From Anseranas semipalmata (taxonomy: Eukaryota > Chordata > Aves > Anseriformes > Anseranatidae): a stretch of 64,000 nt of DNA. The stretch's first letter is position 1, and every line of letters starts with the position of its first letter. Below the pieces are notes generated by a model. It searched no databases and was not told the origin of the DNA. It saw only the letters and a list, made by a program, of their open reading frames with translations. The translations under genes and the position numbers were made by a program. This document shows positions 9,656 through 23,188 of this stretch, piece after piece. Location of the stretch: positions 407,834 through 471,833 of the forward strand of contig VXAA01001511.1 in the NCBI GenBank assembly GCA_013399115.1, read 5' to 3'.

Positions 9656-12600
9656 CTAACACAAAAGACAAGCAGAACACCAGGATTATCTCAACTAATG
9701 TTATTACACACAAAAAAAAAAAAAAAAAAAAAAAAATCCATTTTTTTTAAAGCCACACATTATTTTGTTTTCACAGCTGTAAACTTTCTGAGATAAACAT
9801 TCTTTTTAATGTTTCATGATTTAAAACATCCAATTACTTAAACTACTTTGAAAATGGGAAACGAGCACTTTTATTTGAAAGAATGAATGTATTTAATAAT
9901 TCACACATTTTAAACTTGTGGAAATGCTATCAAGTCCAAACAGCCCAGTTACAGTGTCTTACACAGACTTGACTCATGCCATCTGATATGCACAGACTGT
10001 TCCAGAATATGAAATGACAATGTCTCTCTCTTGCAAATGTACTGACATATATAGCCTTGATATTACTATTTTACTGGTAGTGGCAACTTACGTGTGCATT
10101 TGTGTTTAACGAGTGTTTGTAAATAATCAGAGTGTTGATTACAGATGACAAACAGGCATAGAATGAGTTCACCATTCCATCTGCAGGCCTTAACAAGGCA
10201 CCTTTGTATCTGAGTAGACATTCATGATGTGAGCCTGAAAGACCAAACTATTTCATCCTGGTTTTAATTGGTAGCTGAAGGTGTATTCCTGTCTGTTATC
10301 CAAATAGCAGGTCAGCTAAAGCCCATCTTTCATCAGGTCAGCCAGGGGACTGTGTGATTCAGAAAACATGCCTTCCACTCATTCTGCATCACTCACTCTT
10401 TGTCATCTTTTATAAAAAAGCCTTTATGGAATTTAACAAAGATTAAATCACTTCATGTCTACACAAACTAAAGGGAATAACATTAGATGTTGCATTTTGT
10501 AATCATTCCAGGGATTACATAGAAAACTACACTCTAAAGGAAACAAATTTATATGGAGTTGTTCAAACTCCTGTAGGATTATTATTCTTTATTATATTTC
10601 ACAGAACTATTTTAATAGGACTTTTGTTTCAATCTGATGATATTGTTTTCTTTTATAAGGCACCAGAGGTTTGTCTTCTTCTTACCAGTTATAGAGTCAC
10701 TATAGAATTGCTTTCAATGGCGAGCTGCAGTTTTAATCAAACTACAGTTACAACAGTGTTTCAACTGATGCCCAGCAAATTAGGGCCATATGTGTATTTA
10801 GTCACTTAAATATGCAATCTGATTTTCTGAAATTTTGAGCTGCTGTGCATCCCCCTGCCCCACTTAGAAAAGCGCTACTTTTAAATTCCAGCCAAAATTA
10901 TGTGGATATTAAAGCAGATCTTAAAGACTCCCCTTAAGCACTTATTTCTGAAAATGTTTCCTTCTGTGTACAAGCATTCTGCAGAATGCACTGGTGAGGT
11001 TCACCATCCCATCCCAATGATCTTTCTGACTGGTGGCTTCTTGTGTAATTTTTGACAAGATCATCTCCAGTCTGATGAAGAAAAGTTGGACAGTATCATT
11101 CCAGATTTGAGACCCTGAATTACCCAAGTATTTAATAGGTACTGCATACAGCGATTTGTATTGCTTCAAAAACAGAAATCAACTGAGAAGCTCTGTTGCA
11201 AGAGAGCTGAGACTTCCTATGCTCAATGGAAACTAGGACATAAACATATGACTTCCAGCTAACTTTCCCCCTTGATTTTGGGAAATAATCCTCAACAGGT
11301 ACAAACAAACATTATGCCACTAACCTCAGTGATGACAAACCAATTTTTTTATTGCAGCAGCTGGGAACAGAACCTCAGAAATTGAATAATAAAAACTAAT
11401 CTAACTGCAACTTCACCAAAATATTCAGATGACTTTACACCCCAACTACGACTCTCACATGAGTGGTTCATCAATGTCAACAGAATCCAAAGACAGAATA
11501 TTACAGTTTTATTAGGAACGGTCCTGGCATATTCTAATATAATTCATAGACAAGCCATGTAAAACATAGAAATCTTTTTGAACATTGAACGGTGATCATG
11601 TGTAAATCACTCCCACTGGCAGCTGCTGCTGCTACTCTGCTTGCTGCAGACTTCTTGCTCTGTCCTGCTGTACAGAGCAGCTGCTTCAGTGGTTCTTCTT
11701 GTTGAGGGCAGCGTGGCACACCATGAAGGAAATGGAAGTCTGCAGATGTAGGTTGTGCTGAATTACTTCAGTAATCTATGGTAAAATGGCCATGTTGTTA
11801 ACTCCAGAATAACAGAGACTGCTTTTCAAAAACTTCAGATTTTGCTGTAGAGCAATCATCACTTCATTCAGTTGGAGTATGCCCTAATTAAGCCTGAAGA
11901 GTCAAGCTACCGTGGTGTAATAATCTAGGCAACTGAAACAGCATCACACAATAATTATTGAACCCATCAATGCACCTAGAAGAGAGCTACTAGCCAGCAC
12001 ATATGGCCTACAGAGATATAAGTCCATGCCCAATGTTTCACAATACCTTAAAGCACTAGATCGAAAGATTTGACTTTTTAAAATTATTATTATTATTATT
12101 TTTGCACACACATTAATCAATCGATTTGAGTTGATCTACAAAAATCTCAGAGGAGATGCCTTATTCTAGATCCTGTGGAGAAATCCAGCCTGCTATACCC
12201 AACACTTCCTAGCAGCTCCCATTTTTAGCTCTGACCAAGAACTTGTAGCACTTTAACTTCTCCTCTTCTCACGCACTCTCTCATTCACAATTTCTTAATC
12301 AGTTTAGTTCTGAAGCTTATTTTGTGTCATCACACTACCAAATGGTCACTTACTCTTTATCTGGACTAGCCCACATAGAGTATTGAGAATACTGTATGTG
12401 ATAAATACTTATGTTCACAGAGATCTCATGCTTTTCTTGTCATTTTGTTAGCAGAACATGTTGCCTGAATTCACCACCAAAAAGTGGCTGATCCTACAGC
12501 CCCAAACATCTATGCCTTTGCAAAGATCCTGTGCTTGCTCCTTCTGGCTCTTCAGACAGCACCAATCTGAAAGACCCAGAGGATTCTTGAATGTGTTCTG

Positions 12601-12870
12601 AAAACTAAATTCCACAGCACAGATGCCACAGATGCTCTAAATAATCCTCTTAAATTCAAAACAATTCAAAGTTCACCCTGCTCTATCTGCCTATAGACAT
12701 ACACAATTTCTATAAGTCCACTCATGGACTCCTAAGCCGTAAACAGGAACTTCAGAAGGTCAGAAGAAATGAAGAGATCACACCATAAAGTTTGCATCAC
12801 CCAGAATTTTCTGAGTCAGACTTAGGTACAGAGAAGAAAACTGTCATCTCATCTGCAACTAAAAGCTTAC
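9656..12870 (-). other. USH2A: intron 42 (3,215 bp)
   Basis: The donor is GTAAGC and the acceptor TGTGTTAG. It contains a 25-base A run at 9712-9736 and a short ATT repeat near 12083-12100. The remainder is unique sequence with no recognised element. Confidence 0.9.
9712..9736 (+). repeat. 25-base A run upstream of exon 43
   Basis: This is an uninterrupted A run. On the transcribed minus strand it is a T25 tract 57-81 nt before the acceptor of the 123-nt exon. Confidence 0.95.
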
Positions 12871-13205
12871 CTCAGATGAGGACCATTTGGCCTTAGTGGT
12901 GGTTGCCAAGATATGGCAATAAAGGAGTCGCTGACTGGAGTCACAGACAATGGACTAATGCCCTGAGGAACTGTTGAAGGTGTAGTCACGCTGGTAGGTA
13001 AACTCTCTGTGCAGCCTCCTAGAAAGCCATTGCCTCCAGAACAAGCTATTACAGTGACTGAGTAGTTTGTGTAAGGTATAAGATTAGTCACCAAATGACT
13101 TAACGTTGATGAAGTATTCCCAGCAATGACAATTCGTGGATCAGGCATGCGAATCTCATAGTTAAGGATTTCTCCATTCTGTATCAGAGGTGGTTTCCAT
13201 GAGAC
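12871..13205 (-). CDS. USH2A: usherin exon 42 equivalent: end of one FN3 and start of the next
   Basis: The 335-nt exon has phase 0 in, 111 codons and two trailing bases (AG). It opens VSWKPPLIQNGEILNYEIRM, continuing HSVK of exon 41. The first module holds LIPYTNYSVTVIACSG, then the Gly-rich loop CSGGNGFLGGC, which spaces its two Cys nine residues apart instead of the four seen in exons 41 and 47. TTPSTVPQGISPLSVTP links to a second module that begins SDSFIAISWQPPLRPNG. The trailing AG plus A of the next exon gives Arg, so the protein reads NGPHLRYELLRRK, an usherin signature. The acceptor is TTTTCTCCTCCTTCAG and the donor CTGAG|GTAAGC. Sequons are NTS and NYS. The first 19 codons lie upstream of the first internal Met, so exon limits rest on splice sites. 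Confidence 0.97.
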
Positions 13206-13298
13206 CTGAAGGAGGAGAAAATAAAAGTATTGGACTTCTTAGAATCAGAATGCAGAAATACAGACATGACGTGCTATAAATGGCCACAGTTGTGATCT

Positions 13299-13336
13299 CA
13301 AGACAGGCTTTAATTTCTTTGTCAAGACAGGCTTTG
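13299..13336 (+). repeat. two-copy direct repeat, 24-bp period
   Basis: TCAAGACAGGCTTT occurs twice, 24 bp apart, in intron 41 about 100 bp upstream of the 335-nt exon. Confidence 0.8.
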
Positions 13337-15231
13337 AGTATGACCTTTCCCAGGTATCTGAGATTTGATTTTTAAAGGGACATCAGTTAGAAATCTAACC
13401 TTTAATTTTAGTGAGGGTTGCAATAACAGTTGTAGCCATTGAAAAGCTACTACTGAGCTTCACCAGTAAAATTGTAGTACTCCACTCTAACGTCTGTGAG
13501 GTGTTCCGATACATTAGCAAAAATACATTGATCATCATAAATATTGCTCACTGCCATTTATTTGCTTAGGATGTATTGTCTGGTGTGCTCATCTATTAAT
13601 GGCAGAGTAAAAACAAATCTTATTTAGTATTTGCATAATTTTCAGAAACGTGTAATTGCATTAGCTCCTCTGACAGCCAAGACGGTACACACCTCTTTTC
13701 CGTTTTATTTTTCAGTACTAAAGTACATTGGTAAATATCAGACAAATAACAGACTTTTTTCCCTTTTTAGAATTATAAAATTATTCTGATAATACTTATG
13801 CTGCTATACTTAATATGGTTTTGATTTATTCTTTCTTCAAATGCATTTTATTCTATATATTATTCTTAACAATTCCAGTGAGGAATCATATTCAAATCAT
13901 TGCACCATAAACTGTGATACAGTGCAAGGATGTTCTCAATTCTTTTTTAAGGCTTTTTGCTACTGTATCACGAAAGAGGAGATTTCAGACTGACACAATG
14001 GGGACATATAACTGTATCAAGAAACTCAAAGTTTCATAAAGTTTGTATAATAGCATTTATTAGTCCTTCATCCTCTAGAACTCTCTGTGTAGGAAGTACA
14101 GCAGCTTTACTTTGCTCATCCCTGTGACTGTTTTCCTTGCTACTGACCCACTCATCTGTAACAACTGCTGCCTTTTTTCCTCCTAGGCATAGGATACTTA
14201 AGGATTGAATTCAACAATGCAAAGAACATAGAAGTGGAAAATACCTAGATGACGATATGTAAAGAATAAAATTAACAAACATAATATAGAAGTGGCAAAT
14301 AGTAATACCAAAATACTTTAAGTTGAACATTTTCATTAATTCTCCCCAGTCTCCAAAGGAAGTATCTTTAAAAAGGTATATGCACAATTACACATGGCCG
14401 TGGAAACAGAGAAGCTTGATTTAAAAAATGATTTTTAAAGGACCCTTGGGGATTAGGAAATGTTATATCTTAGGTACAGAAGGACCTCTTAGGCTGTCAG
14501 ACTTGCAAGAAACCTGGCAGCAAAGTACTGGAGAAAGCTGAAGGATTTTGATAACAGAATCTGGAATACAATTAAACAGAGAATTAGAAACAGGGTGATC
14601 TTGAGTAAAGACAGCACAAACAAGATTATTGGTGCCCACATAGAAAAGGCTTAGCTCTGGCTAATTATCAAATGCTGTATTCAGATTTCTGTTACTTCTG
14701 GCCCCAAATCATGATCAAACAAATAAAGAAAGTACTATAAATAAAGCAACGCAAAATTTCACAGAAGGTAGGAAGCAATTCTGCACTGTTCTCACAGACA
14801 TTGAACAACACTCTCATTTTGAAGTAGTTCACATGATCTGGTTGTAAGTTTAGGAAGCAGAGAAGAGTGGATTATTAGAGCAGACAACAGGAAATTTTGT
14901 TTTCAAGTGCAATTAGAAAGCATTCAGGCAAGTAAGTTTCAGGTGAAATTTCCAATCACAATGCTTTTGTTGCAACCATACTGCACAAACTGATGGGATG
15001 CATTCTACATGTCATAGAAAGAGGGAAGTGTGCATGGGTCACGTTATCAGGGACAAACCTTTGAAGCTGCTGAAAGAAGCAAAGAAGACTTTAAGGTCTG
15101 ATACACCATGGCAAAACACATTTCTGCAACGATTATTATATTACGCTTTCTTGAGGCATAGCACCTGTCCCGAAATTCTGCCTCAGTGAAGTGTGACTAA
15201 AGACAATATATTTTAGTTCCCCCGCCCCCCC

Positions 15232-15232
15232 N
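15232..15232. other. assembly ambiguity (single N)
   Basis: A single N lies between a C run and a T run in intron 41. This is a typical homopolymer junction gap. Confidence 0.95.
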
Positions 15233-16457
15233 TTTTTTTTTTTTTGACTACTAATACAGTAAAAGCTGTCATTACCAGTGAGAAAAACCCTGTTACTTGT
15301 TGCTTAATGCAAGGCAGCTTCTGATAAAAGAACTGTGTGTCAAATACTTTGGAACATTCCTGGTTTTTCCCCCTCAGAAGAGAAAATTGTCTAAAAATGT
15401 TCACCTTATACCTCCATGGAAGGGAGGAGGAGTTATTTTTTAATTACATTACATTTTAGAGACCTAACTTTCATGTCTAGCAACACTAAATTACTTAACA
15501 GAACTTGCATAAGACTCACCATATACTGTAACCCCTTCACATACAGGAACACATTTATAACATGGGCAGAACCCATGTGCTCCAGAACCTCAGCTCATGA
15601 GTGTTACACTGCCTTTGCACCAGCTGCTAAAACCTGAAAAAAAAAGCTGCCAGGTGTTACTTCAGAACATTTGTTGTGCACTAGCAAATAAAACACCTCA
15701 TAGTTCATGGGACTTACACTGGTAAATTTCTCAATTTCATTTTTTTCTAAGAGAAGTGACAGCCAGGCTGAATAAAAAGGATTTTCAATCAGCAGGACAA
15801 TAACATGGAAATGCAACTTATTTTCATCGGGGCATGGATATATCATACAAAGATATGTAGACTGGTTATTGCTTTGGTTAGTATTTTTTTAAACTAGATA
15901 AAAGGATGACCGAGGATACTCACAGTCACTGCTCACTTGACCTGCTTTGCGTTACATATGTTAGCATGGAGACATGCAGTCTTCAACAAGTCTCTATCTC
16001 TTAGGGAAGGAAGGCTGTTTGTTGCCTCTTCACTTCAGTGACAGGTCAAGGTCAAGGGACTGCCTGACCCACGTGGTGTAAGTGAAGATGATGGAGCCAG
16101 CCTGGTTAACACACATGTGGCACTACTAGACCTCTTCTCCACTTTGATGTGCCAAGGTTTGAGGTAAGAGCTTGGCAATGCATGAAAGCAGAAAAGCTCA
16201 CTAGACAGGCTGTGTTGGAAGCAGTAACAGTTTGTTCATTGATTTGAAGCTCAGCACTGAGACCATGAAAGAGGATGCCCATGAGGAAGAGAGAATAAGG
16301 TAACTACTGGGAGAGATTAACTGATTCAATGTAATGACTCTGGAAGCTGTCATTTAAAGATCAAAGTACCTTATTTTCTCCACCACAAAATTTAAAGAGA
16401 CAGAAATTAGCCATTTTCCCCCCATTAAACAGTTATAACCTTGTATATCTTTTTTCC

Positions 16458-16501
16458 TTTTTTTTTTTTNNNNNNNTTTTTTTTTTTTTTTTTTTTTTTT
16501 T
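16458..16501 (+). repeat. long T run containing an N gap
   Basis: A T homopolymer is interrupted by seven Ns at 16470-16476. The true length is unknown; the gap reflects a failure to assemble the run. Confidence 0.95.
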
Positions 16502-16719
16502 CTGGCAGCAGTTGGAACCCTGTAACTTAATTCTGAGCTACGTTAAGAGAGGCATTGACAAATAACTATCTTAATAGTTCAGGCCTGGCTTCAACAGTTT
16601 GCTTTTAAATCAGCATGTTTGGCTTCATTTTATTCTCATTTCTCCTTGCTACTGCTTGTAATATCTACAAACAGAATGTAATAAATACACTACTGAGAGC
16701 TTTTCACTGTTGGTCTCAA

Positions 16720-16876
16720 AGCACATTGTAAGTCTCAAATTGCAAGTATTATGATGCCAGCTTTACAGGTGAATAGACTGAATCCCAGACTAAGTCACGT
16801 AACAGAAAGAAGCAAAACTGAAAAGAGAGATCTGCTATCCCAATTCTGTATTCTAGCCACTGGACTACAGCCCTCT

Positions 16877-16880
<4 letters not shown>
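16720..16880 (-). mobile_element. MIR-like SINE remnant, minus orientation
   Basis: Reading plus, CCAGCTTTACAGGTGAATAG, then GACTAAGTCACGTAACAGAA, GAGATCTGCTATCCCAATTC and TAGCCACTGGACTACAGCCC matches a reverse-complement MIR. The order is TTTACAGATGAGGAAACTGAG, then CAAGGTCACA, then the CACTA/GACCA end. A (CA)22 microsatellite abuts its end. Confidence 0.55.

Positions 16881-16921
<41 letters not shown>
16878..16921 (+). repeat. (AC)22 dinucleotide microsatellite
   Basis: There are forty-four uninterrupted bases of alternating A and C. It is probably polymorphic. It sits inside intron 41 at the edge of a MIR-like fragment. Confidence 0.97.
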
Positions 16922-16923
<2 letters not shown>

Positions 16924-19900
16924 AAAAAGTAGTTGGGAGATGAATTTCCTCATGAGTTCTTATCTGGCCTCACAGAAATTATACTAGGATTCAACCAAAA
17001 GCCAGGATCACAAGAGAAAAGCAAATCTTGACAGAGGTCAATGATAATTACTCTCATAGTCTTTGCAGATGAATTATATCCAGCTTCAGCAAGCACTACC
17101 ACAGAAGAACTGTACAATCAGGTTTGCAGTAACAGATTGCTACTACAAAAACTTCTTAAACTCTGTGAAAGGCAGGGGGATATGCTGATGAAGCCCTGAC
17201 TAGTTCACCCCTCTGTATGATCTGTACCAAATGAGCACGCTGTGCAAGAAATCACAACCCTAAAATGTGGAAAACCTCTGGTGTGCAAGTTAAGGTTGTT
17301 CCTATGGGTGTTGGTGTATCCTAAGTCGCTCAAGCAGCACTTATGTGGCAAATAAACCAAGGTCTCGCTGACCTTAGCAGCATTATAAGGCAATCTTCAC
17401 ACAACAATTGATCGCTCCTAAACAATTTCTCCAGTGCACCAGGTACACCTGCATAAAACTGGAACAGAAGTGAATAAAGTCCAAACTTTTTTTTTTTTCC
17501 CTCCCCCAAATGAGGCTGCTACGTGGCCTTCTTGCATCTCCCTTTAGCGTAAAAGGCCTAGATATTGGGGTTGTTCATATTCTCAAAATGATTTTCTTAG
17601 GCAACTGCAGTTTGAAGCATTTTGAGAATGAAATAGCAAAAGACCAGGAGTGTAAACTGGAAGAGAGGAAGGGCCTTCTTAACAGCATCATGCTTTACCA
17701 CAGAGGTAAAATGCTAAAGGATCACCCCTGTGTTAGTCACCAGCATCAGTGACCATGGAGTCATTCCAGTAGCATCCAACGTTCTGTAATCAGAAGCAAC
17801 TTCACAGGACAGCAAACATTAAAGTGTGAGACAAAAGCGAGTCCAGAACATGTACCTATCATTGTAATTCCGTAGGAAGTGGGTAAATAGGTTAAGAAAA
17901 CATCTTTCTTTTCATGAATGATACTCTAACTAACTGAAGCTATTTTGTAATTGATTTAAATGTGTAAGTGGCATCTATTCTATACAACCAAATCTTTCTT
18001 TTGGGATTTGTAGTCCCAGCCTGTTTACAGAACAACAAGCATTTAGCAGTCCACTGTCCAGCTTCTGGGTTAATGAAGATGTTAGTTGACAGAAGTCTAC
18101 TATAAAATCAGAGCCTTGTTAATTTTGTTTCCTCACTTGCAGATGCAATTTAGTAGTCATATCTGAGAAACAGCTACTAGAAAAGTTTATCACTCTGTGG
18201 CAATAAATGACAACCTTCTGTAAAGAAAGGGTGCAGACTGCCTCTCTTGAACATCTTGTGGACAGCAAACTGAAGACATTGTTCAATCTGCAGGCTGAAA
18301 TACTGCTTGTCTCTGCTGCAGCTTCTTCTTCACAAAGAAAAGAATAGCAGGTGAACTGTAAAGTAAGTGACTGTCATCTCTGAGGGTAACAACAAACACA
18401 AATGACAATGGAAATCAAAGCCTGCAACCCTTCCTCAGTCAGCAAAGTCATGGGAAAATATCTAGGAAACAGAAGTAATCCTTACAAAATGAATGACATG
18501 ATATGAAATCAACATGGAGCAAAAGAAATAAGAAAGAAGAATGACAGTTTGGTGCTACAGAAACACCATTACACTGCATTTCTAACAATCAGCATATATA
18601 ACATATTAAGAGAGAAGTAAATGAAATCATAATATTCTTTTATTTTTCTCACTTTGCCTCTGATCAAATTGAAAGAAATTTTTGTAACTGATATTATCAT
18701 GAAGGAATACTACGGCACAAGAATTATATGCCAGTAAAGTACTTATTTCATCCAATCAGGATGAAATCATTCTTTTATCACCTATCTGAGCAGCAAGAAG
18801 AAAAATTCTCCTTTCCCCTTGAAAGAAACATCAGGATTAAGTACAGTTTGTGCCACTTTCTAAAAAAGTTATGCAAAGAAAGACAGAAAATGTCTGCAGC
18901 TTCCTGTCTATCAGTGGTCCAGGTGGCAGCACTGGTCAGAGAGGGAGAACAATACAGGCAAACATACCTCGGCAAGTCCCCAGTTAAGCCAATAATCAAG
19001 ATTACAGCTGTCTTCCAAAGCCCTCAAGGAGAGAACCACAGGAATGAAAGGGAAGTCTTCCTATCTAAAGTTAAATGGCCAAAGTTGGATAATTTACATA
19101 CTACAGTTAATTTAGTTCAGCGTACCCAGCCACATAATGCTTTTCCTACACAAAGAACTCCTTTAAATAATTATTCACTGTGTAAACCAGCCTCTTTCTC
19201 AAGCCATTCAACCTAGCTACATTCCCAAATGTCATATCAGTGTGAAGTGTGAGATTGAAGCAGCACAGCAATTGCAACCATCACAAGAAAAGGAAACAAT
19301 TTCTTTTATACTTCTGTACATTAGGGTATAGCAAATCTTGTGTAACAGGAATAATGTTCATGGCATTGGCATATACTAAATAAACGGCTTTTGCAGTTGC
19401 TGAATACCTCCACTTCACTTTGGCATTTAATCAGCCACAAAAGCAGTTTATTGCGCAGTATACTCCGCTACCATGAACATTATCAATTCAGCAAATATTA
19501 AAAAATATCGTGCAGGTGTCACAGAAATGGGTACTTTAAAAATTATCGACAGCTTTACACTTTCTGTTGCACAAAAGAAAGCAAGTTAAATGTTACTGAG
19601 AGATATCAGTCCTTTCTGATTAAAATAGAATGTTAAAGGACAACATACACATCAGAAGTGCTTATGCCAAGAGTGACCTGCTGTGCTGATATTTTCCTCC
19701 TTGCAGAGTGAAAGCTTTGGTCTAGGAAAATAAGCTGTATACTCAAGTGAGTACTATCCTGGAGTGCTTTGAATTCTTCACATCCTCAAATCATTTATAT
19801 TGATTCTATGACTAAATAAAGGAATGGAAATATGTTTCTCTCTCTCTCTCTTTTAATAAATTCTCTCTGTTTTCAGTATAAGTAAATATTTGTGCTCATG

Positions 19901-22900
19901 GTTTAGGGATTGGTTCCACTGACAACTGAAAGCCTCTATTGATTTGCAACCCTGGCTTGGTAAAGGAGCCTCTTGCTAATCTTTCCCACAGTGCCCTTCC
20001 AATACTTTCTGTGCTAACCTGGAAGGACAGCTCTCTCTAGGGCAAGAGGCAATTAAACTCTCATGTTGGCTCCCTCCTGAAGAGATGGCTTATTTTGTAT
20101 TCTCTGCTTAAGATTTACCATTGTAGATACTGAATATGATGAGAGTATTGTACAGCACAAGCAGACTCCACAAATTTGATTTGATGGTAGGCTGCTCAGG
20201 AGAGAAAGTCTGCCTTTCTGGGACTCTCCTCAGAGTTTAAAGGCGGCAATGTAAAGCGATCCCAAATCAGATCCATCCTTTTTCCACACATGAAAACTTT
20301 TCAACAAGCAAGTGACAATCTTTGTATGAAACTTCAGTCATTCTGTCTGGGAAACTACCATATGTATGGGGTGAAGGCACACAAGGGGTCTACAGAACAG
20401 CTATTCAGATCTCCCCCCTAGTGTGAAAGCATAGGGCATAAAAAAGCAAATGTTTTAAAATGGATGCTACTTTGTTCTGCTCATATTGTCCTACTGCAGA
20501 ACAATCACACAGGCCACAACACAGCCTCAACACCATGGCAATACCCACTGGGTGGTTTCACAGCCTTACACTGAAATGAACTTGCCATAAAATTTAAGAA
20601 AAGGAAACAACTCCACTACTAGCAAGCTAACCCATTTGTCCTGTAAGAAGACTAACAAGTGAGGTAAAATCCCAGTCTCTTCCTCCAGTGCTTCCGTCCG
20701 CAAACAAGCAGAGGGTGAGAAAACCACTGGGTGCAACAAGCCTTGTCCATAATCTCTTCAGTTATGTAGTGCAGTAAGCACTTCTGCACATATAACCTTA
20801 TTTCAGTTTTTTTGAAGATATCATAAATGATAATAATAATAAAAAGCTAAAAATCTCTGCTGTCTTGGAAAAGTAAGAGGATCCTAAGATTTTTACAAAG
20901 GCTTAGAACCTTAGAAATCAGAAGTCAAGTAATGTTTCATCCATGGAATGCACAGAAGTTGTATCAAGCATTCTCATCAGTCATATATGGCATTTTTGGG
21001 TGCCCCGTCCCCTGAAATTATGATAACTATCAAATTAAACAAAACAAAATAAAAAAAACTAAATTAAATAAAATACTAGATGAGTTAGAAGAATTTATGT
21101 CAGCATTGGCAAAGGATACCAATACTTGGTACACTGAAAAAGAGAATTTTCACTTCAGGACAGATACTCAGAAGACAGTATATTTGGAAAGGTGCATACA
21201 CGAGTCACTTTTCTCAATTACATGCTGCCACCTTTAACTATTTTGAACATTTTAACCTAAATAGTTAAAATCATGTAAAATGAACCATGAAACCAAGCTA
21301 TGGAAATAAAAACATCTAAGCTTCAGTATCTTTGATAGAAGTAGTCTTAACATACCAAACAAATATGAGTCTCCGGGTGGAAGAAAATAAGCCTGAGAGT
21401 GCAAGAGCGGCACTGACACAAAATATGACCACAGCTCATACAGAAGGTCATGCAACGTAGACGTTAAAGGGCTTTAAAGAGCTTTGAATGTTAATGATAG
21501 ACCGGGGAAGAAGGGAAAAAAAGCATTTGAACTCTTTGGCAAGAAAGGAAAAAAAATTGAAAAGCATTGTTTTATTGAAATTAAATTATTACAGAACGAA
21601 GACTGCACTGCCTGATCTCAAGTTTCAGAAGAAATAAATAACCAAACTGACTTTGGGTAGATTCCTTAATTTTCGAACTGAGCAAAAGGCAATAAAATTA
21701 CAGCTGAGCACACACCTCTGATCTCAAGAAAAGACACACAGTAAAGAATGACAAGGCCACAGATAACTCATGGGCTTTTGTAATTGGGATTGAGTGTTGA
21801 CTGCACTTGCAGAAAGAAAAAAAAATATGAGTAAGATATAAAATTATTATGCCTTTATCACATTAACTGAAGCATTAAAGGTTGCAGTGACTTCTTTTTT
21901 TGTGCTCAGATAGAGTACAAAGTATAGAGCCAATGTGTAAAACCCATGTAATAAAATGTGGACATGTGTGTAAGCGTGCCATTGAACTAGGGCTACTGTT
22001 TACTCAGCATTACTTCTTCTGGTAAATCCATGAAATATGCTCTAGTATAAATTGTGGTAGATATTAAGATATATCTACAGAAGTACAGAGTGCAGAGTCC
22101 TGGAAGTAGATAGCCCAAATCTCCAATAAGCAGTCTGGCAATTCATCACAATTAGTAGTGGTCGATCATTATTAATTCTTACGGTAACCATTGTACTCAC
22201 ACTGAACTCACTGGCCATTAATGTGGAGGTAACAAGCAATTCCTTAGACATTAAAACATAATTTTAAGAGCTCAGAAATTTTTATCTAATAGTGAATGGC
22301 TTTTTTCATAGCTTAAAATTATGTGTGAACAAAGCAAAAAATCAGCATTGGTTTACTGCTCAGATTTACAACCTCAAACTACTTAGACTGCACTGGTAAC
22401 ACCACTGTATGTTTACCTTTTGAAAATACAATGTATACCAAAAATAATAAATCAAACAGATGAACTTCAATCTTATGCAAATGTCCTTTGTTTTGTGCTC
22501 TGGTGAGCAAGCTACTGTACCAATACTTTTGGCATTAGTACAAGACTGAATCCATGGAAGCATGTGTGTATTTACACAAAAGAGGCTTCTAAGCTACAAA
22601 AATCCCTCTTGTTTGGTTACACTAATTTCCCTTGAATGAAGTTTGTATGCAAGCCAAAACAATGGTAGTTATCCTGTCCTCTAGAGTTCATTCCCAACAG
22701 AATGATGCAAATAATTGAAAACTTCCTAGGTAGTCCTGTAAGACTATTCTTTCATAAATCAGGAGAACAATAATGCTATCTTTTTCTTCATGCACTATTT
22801 TACAAAATCTGATAGTTATACATGAGACTTAATTACACAAAAAAATCTTGTTACTTCTTAGCATTTTAATGAAACCTTGAGATTTTGGGGAAGGTAGTAG

Positions 22901-23188
22901 GCCATTTTCTGATCTGATTAGGGAGTTAAAGGTAAGCATCAAGTTAAATATTCAAACTATGTCAGGTGTGTAAAGAAAAAAATGAACGGGAGTATAATGC
23001 CAAGATAATGGTGCAAAAGAAAAATGGAAAGGAATGTAATACTTTAGAGCCAAAGGACAGACACTAATTATTTAGCTACCCCTGCAGAAAAGGAATCTGT
23101 TGGCTCAGCCAGTAGATGTCTCTCTTAAATACACAGTTGCTACAAGGGAAACCTGTTAAAGCCATGAGGCAATGAAAATTACTCTTAC

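Larger units (their letters stand above)
13206..23188 (-). other. USH2A: intron 41 (9,983 bp)
   Basis: The donor is GTAAGA and the acceptor CCTTCAG. It contains two N gaps (15232 and 16470-16476), a MIR-like fragment directly next to a (CA)22 microsatellite, and a 24-bp-period duplication at 13299-13335. The 162-codon plus-strand open frame at 18728-19216 has no recognisable domain. No additional FN3 exon was found. Confidence 0.88.

Noticed and set aside
18728..19216. 162-codon plus-strand open frame
   Set aside because: It has no recognisable domain, its composition looks like translated intron, and it lies antisense within intron 41 with no clear promoter or splice context.
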